A stretch of DNA of 8,251 nucleotides, from contig BBCA01000085.1 of NCBI GenBank assembly GCA_001311805.1, positions 1-8,251 on the forward strand. Direction: 5' to 3'. The notes under the pieces are model-generated. The model was given only the letters and a program-made list of their open reading frames with translations, had not been told where the DNA came from and made no database searches. This document shows positions 5,923 to 8,251 of this stretch, in pieces. Source of the stretch: Lentibacillus juripiscarius JCM 12147 (GTDB lineage Bacteria > Bacillota > Bacilli > Bacillales_D > Amphibacillaceae). Position numbers and translations under genes: made by a program. Numbering within the stretch: the stretch's first letter is position 1; every line of letters begins with the position of its first letter.

Positions 5923-6489
5923 GCTTCGGGAAGTTATTCAAAAAGTCCGGTAAAAATGACACATCGAATTTCTTTGTTGGCTTGCTTTTCCGCTACTCAT
6001 GTATCTTTCTACATACATTCTGTTGCTCAAAGCTGCGCCGCCTAGAACTTCTCGGTCCTTTTTATCCTCCTTTCTGAATACAAGCTTCGAGTGTTTGTTG
6101 ATTCAAATGTATTTATTTCAGCACTGATTTCAGAAAATTCACCTTGCCGGCAATTGATAAAAGTGGTCATCCGAAGTCATCAACTTATTCTATGTACACA
6201 GTCATTACAAGAAATCACGCGTGTTATAAAAAAGAAATTCCCTGGTAAAATTGTTGAATTGGATACTATGTTAGCCAGCCTCGATTTTGAACTAGTGTAT
6301 ACACCTAAAGATACCTCTCTGCTTGATATACCATATATTCGAGATTCTGAAGACCTTCCTATTTTAATTTCCGCTATAATTGCTAAATCAGATATATTCG
6401 TAACTGGTGATAAAGACTTTCATACAGAGGAAATACAAGAATCTCTATATGTTTGTACACCTGCAGATTTTCTTAGCAATTTCACATAA
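5903..6489 (+). pseudogene. PIN-domain toxin gene interrupted by an insertion after codon 8-9
   Basis: The original start is ATG at 5903 with AAGGAG about 9 nt upstream, overlapping the antitoxin by 20 nt and reading MSEGRTKLR. A 161-bp insertion (153 bp plus an 8-bp duplication) then intervenes. Removing it joins LR to VFVDSNVFISALIS at 6091, giving a 141-aa PIN protein of the COG1569/PIN_3 type. Its nuclease residues are visible: D of FVDSN, E of LQEITRV, D of RDSEDLPI and TGDKDF near the C-terminus. Such toxins are metal-dependent ribonucleases held in check by their antitoxin. At present the 5' part reads only MSEGRTKLREVIQKVR and stops. The body could be translated only from GTG at 6091 or a later start, and no Shine-Dalgarno is seen in front. 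The toxin is probably off or very weakly made. The gene is more AT-rich than tagO and galU. Confidence 0.75.
5929..6081. mobile_element. MITE-like insertion with an 8-bp target duplication
   Basis: AAGCTTCG occurs at 5921-5928 and again at 6082-6089, flanking 153 bp. The ends are inverted repeats with mismatches over about 35 bp: GTTATTCAAAAAG...GGTAAAAA at the left (from 5933), and at the right, in complement, GTATTCAGAAAG...GATAAAAAGGAC. The middle contains a small hairpin (ATGTA 5999-6003 with TACAT 6010-6014) and no gene. Removing the element and one duplicate restores the toxin reading frame exactly, so the borders are well supported even though the arms are offset by a few bases. I recall very similar short elements widely scattered in Bacillaceae, sometimes annotated as tiny hypothetical proteins. 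It is non-autonomous; a transposase would act from elsewhere. Confidence 0.75.
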
Positions 6490-6499
6490 GACTGTGGAA

Positions 6500-6523
6500 A
6501 CTAATTCATTCTCAGGAATTAGT
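6500..6523 (+). terminator. Hairpin after the PIN gene, probable terminator
   Basis: ACTAATTC (6500-6507) and GAATTAGT (6516-6523) form a perfect 8-bp stem with an 8-nt loop, 10 nt past the toxin stop. There is no strong T run on the plus strand (GTGATTACTTTT follows), so termination may be inefficient, or the hairpin may serve both strands because the antitoxin remnant ends at 6547 from the other side. Confidence 0.45.
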
Positions 6524-6546
6524 GTGATTACTTTTGAAAATCATTC

Positions 6547-6770
6547 CTAATCATTGTTTTTTTCATCTGCTAATCCACGAAGAAAGTCTGAACGTTTTAA
6601 AAGATTATCTTCTGCCTTTCCTGCCAGATCATTGCCTTCTGTCCAGTTATCCATATGTTGGCGTTCGGCCAATAACGCTGCAGCTTGCGTGTTATCCAAT
6701 TCTTCTTCTAAAGTGTCTATATACTTCATCATGGCAACATAAGCATCTTTGGACAGCTCGTTGACCGGCC
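6547..6770 (-). pseudogene. Phd/YefM-like antitoxin remnant, N-terminally damaged
   Basis: The last 61 codons read cleanly (MMKYIDTLEEELDNTQ, then AALLAERQHMDNWTEGN, ending DEKNND). The same frame extends upstream as IRPVNELSKDAYVA. IRPVNEL resembles the start of Phd/YefM antitoxins (I-R-P-V-S-E-L-R), while SKDAYVAMMKYIDTLEEEL resembles the later part of the same domain, normally 25-35 residues further on. An internal deletion joining the two would explain the missing middle. A run AAAGGAGG lies upstream at about 6809-6816, but no start codon in this frame follows it at proper spacing. The acidic, Glu/Asp-rich tail fits an antitoxin's toxin-binding region. No partner toxin (RelE/Doc/PIN type) is adjacent. 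The family assignment is tentative; the open frame itself is secure only from 6547 to about 6732. Confidence 0.35.
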
Positions 6771-6865
6771 TAATTGGGTAACATTGATATAACCATCAAC
6801 GGAATGAAAACCTCCTTTATGCCTCGTTATTATCACCTCCGTTGTACTATTAATCATATTTTAAA

Positions 6866-6903
6866 ACACAATTTAATGTGATTTTAATTACATTAAATTG
6901 TGT
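6866..6903. promoter_or_regulatory. Perfect 14-bp palindrome in the divergent galU / antitoxin-remnant region
   Basis: ACACAATTTAATGT (6866-6879) and ACATTAAATTGTGT (6890-6903) are exact inverse complements separated by 10 AT-rich bases. On the minus strand a TATGAT -10-like hexamer lies just downstream (about 6853-6858), so the palindrome would cover that promoter's -35 region, as an operator for an autoregulated antitoxin would. It could instead be a terminator-like hairpin or a structured leader for galU. No strong -35/-10 for galU could be identified between it and the galU start. Confidence 0.45.
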
Positions 6904-6992
6904 ATTTTAGCCGAAACGAAATTATTCTAAACCAGCATTCCATGCATACGCGGAAAAAATTCCTATACAATAGAGGGAAGAGGAGGAGAATT

Positions 6993-7878
6993 ATGCAGCA
7001 AATCAAGAAAGCAATCATCCCAGCAGCAGGTCTTGGCACGCGGTTTCTGCCGGCAACAAAGGCGATGCCAAAAGAAATGCTGCCGATTGTGGACAGGCCG
7101 ACGATCGAATATATCGTCGACGAGGCGGTCCAGTCGGGCATCGAAGACATCATCATTGTTACCGGTAAAGGCAAGCGGGCGATTGAAGACCATTTCGACC
7201 ATTCGCTTGAGCTGGAAGACAACCTGATGAAAAAGGAAAAATTCGAGCAGCTCGAGCGCATCCGGAAATCGGCAAATGTGGATATTCATTATATCAGGCA
7301 AAAAGAGCCAAAAGGACTGGGACACGCCGTCTGGTGCGCCCGCAAATTTATCGGGGACGAGCCATTTGCGGTCCTTCTGGGCGACGACATCATCCAGAGC
7401 GAAACACCCGGCCTAAAGCAGATGATGAACCAGTACGAAAAACCAAATCTGCTATTATTGGTGTCAAAAGTGTTCCGGACGACGAAACACATCGCTACGG
7501 CATTATCGATTCCCAGGAAAAAGAGGGTGGGCTGCAGCAGGTAAAAAACCTTGTGGAAAAACCAAAACAAGGAACCGCGCCGTCCAACATGGCAATCATT
7601 GGGCGCTACATCCTGACACCGAAAATATTCGACTTTCTGGATCAGCAAAAATAGGTGCCGGCGGCGAAATCCAGCTGACCGATGCTATTCAGGAACTGAA
7701 CAAAACTCAGTCCGTCCACGCGTATGAAATTGACGGGAATCGCTATGACGTCGGTGAACAGCTCGGCTTCATCCAGACAACCATCGAAATCGCCCTAAGC
7801 CGGGACGACCTGCGTGAGCCGCTGCTCGAATACTTAAACAACCTCCAAGGAAACCTAAAAGAAAAAACGAGCAACTAA
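6993..7878 (+). CDS. galU: UTP-glucose-1-phosphate uridylyltransferase, two frameshifts
   Basis: A cytoplasmic enzyme making UDP-glucose from UTP and glucose-1-phosphate, the donor for glucolipid anchors, teichoic acid glucosylation and exopolysaccharide. ATG at 6993 follows a strong GAGGAGG. The nucleotide-binding signature [20 protein letters not shown] covers residues 11-30. [27 protein letters not shown] (55-69), [11 protein letters not shown] (103-113), [13 protein letters not shown] and YDVGEQLGF (252-260) follow in the family order. Two breaks, each one A short, are at 7438-7442 (before [10 protein letters not shown]) and 7647-7651 (before [13 protein letters not shown]). Restoring them gives 295 aa, the normal bacterial length. 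As written, translation ends at about 215 residues without the last third. Both breaks sit in A runs, so sequence error is favoured. The terminator at 7882-7905 closes the unit, so galU appears monocistronic. Confidence 0.9.
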
Positions 7879-7881
7879 GTT

Positions 7882-7911
7882 GATTTTCGGCGTGAGCCGA
7901 AAATCTTCATT
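7882..7911 (+). terminator. Intrinsic terminator of galU
   Basis: GATTTTCGGC-GTGA-GCCGAAAATC is a perfect 10-bp stem with a 4-nt loop, starting 4 nt after the stop, followed by TTCATTT. The T tract is interrupted, but stem strength and position make this a confident call. Confidence 0.8.
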
Positions 7912-7962
7912 TGGTGCAGGACATAGGGGCGGTGGATCTTCCCAGGAAAAGGGCGGGATAAG

Positions 7963-7981
7963 GAGACGGAGGAACTGTCTC
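7963..7981. repeat. 7-5-7 palindrome, REP-like copy 4 (variant)
   Basis: GAGACGGAGGAACTGTCTC is 19 nt long. GAGACGG pairs with CTGTCTC over 7 bp with one G-U around AGGAA. Length and architecture match the copies at 1969, 2006 and 2991 although the sequence is a different sub-type. It lies in a 240-bp gene-free stretch between galU and the repeat array (7912-8125), where I see nothing else; the open frame at 7880-8092 starts inside the galU terminator and has no recognisable domain. Confidence 0.45.
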
Positions 7982-8125
7982 AGTCATTATGTGCCCGGTA
8001 GGAAGCGGGTGAATTGGTACATTGAAGCATGTTTTATTCCGGCAGCAATGGGGAAGAAGAGTGAAAGCTGGAACTTGATACGTATGGAGTAGATGAGGGC
8101 TTAACAATAGGACGAGCGTGTGAAC

Positions 8126-8251
8126 CAACTCGAGCGAGCGGGGGCTCAACTCAAGCGGGAGCAGCCGTAACTCGAGCGGGAGGCGGCTCAACTCGAGCGA
8201 GAAGTGGCTCAACTCGAGCGGGAAGCGGATCAACTCGAGCGAGAAGCAGCT
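8126..8251 (+). repeat. Six tandem 21-bp units coding QLEREVA-like heptads
   Basis: Six consecutive seven-codon units begin with CAA (TAA in the third) and run off the window end. In frame they read QLERAGA, QLKREQP, *LEREAA, QLEREVA, QLEREAD, QLEREAA. The last three are nearly identical and most carry CTCGAG. Hydrophobic Leu and the alternating charges every seven residues make this an ideal coiled-coil heptad. The third unit has TAA where CAA is expected (8168-8170), so either the 5' units are decayed or translation starts inside the array. No start codon with a ribosome binding site is visible before it. The same family appears at 1-54. The reverse strand also has an open frame across these repeats, a consequence of the partly palindromic unit. 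Confidence 0.7.

Noticed and set aside
7880..8092. A 70-codon plus-strand frame after galU
   Set aside because: It starts inside the galU terminator hairpin and spans a REP-like palindrome; the translation has no domain-like character.
7907..8233. A 108-codon minus-strand frame with LPLELSR-like repeats
   Set aside because: It is the reverse reading of the 21-bp array, which stays open because the unit is partly palindromic; the plus-strand heptad reading is far more protein-like.
8126..8251. CRISPR array
   Set aside because: The units are contiguous 21-bp tandem repeats with no unique spacers and no cas genes.

Overview
The window looks like chromosomal DNA of a low-to-mid-GC Gram-positive bacterium, most likely Bacillaceae. 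The grounds are strong AGGAGG-type ribosome binding sites, sigma-A-like promoters, a TagO/WecA-type wall-polymer transferase, a bacterial GalU, the two-gene YjjP/YjjB form of the Thr/Ser exporter family, and a DUF2935 protein. The genus cannot be fixed from the sequence alone.

Layout. At 1-54 is the tail of an array coding QxERxxx heptads. A small membrane protein follows at 161-451 (+). On the minus strand lie a ThrE/YjjB-like subunit (588-1049) and its partner YjjP (1169-1936, three frameshifts). Positions 1937-2473 hold no convincing gene, but contain two 19-nt palindromes and an 82-bp nested palindrome. A DUF2935 gene (2474-2903, -) and a DUF3800 gene (3063-4028, -, damaged) follow. The DUF3800 gene has a long leader with two tandem copies of a structured RNA-like motif (4091-4183) and an extended -10 promoter. 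Next come tagO-like (4461-5536, +, one frameshift), an AbrB-type antitoxin with a PIN toxin (5637-6489, +) that is split by a MITE-like insertion (5929-6081), a Phd/YefM-like antitoxin remnant (about 6547-6770, -), and galU (6993-7878, +, two frameshifts) with a terminator. The window ends in a six-unit array of 21-bp repeats (8126-8251) coding QLEREVA-like heptads, the same family as at position 1.

Themes. Two housekeeping envelope genes (tagO-like and galU) flank a small toxin-antitoxin island. The DUF3800 cassette is visibly more AT-rich than its neighbours and looks acquired. Almost every conserved gene carries one or more +/-1 indels, nearly all in short mononucleotide runs. Undoing them restores proteins of normal family length (TagO 358 aa, GalU 295 aa, YjjP 256 aa, AbrB 94 aa). 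Uncorrected homopolymer errors in the sequence are therefore a better explanation than wholesale gene decay. The MITE in the toxin gene and the in-frame stop in DUF3800 are different in kind and may be real.

The best candidates for something under-described are the tandem RNA motif in front of DUF3800, the heptad-coding 21-bp repeat family at both ends, the 7-5-7 palindrome family, and the toxin start separated from its body by the MITE.
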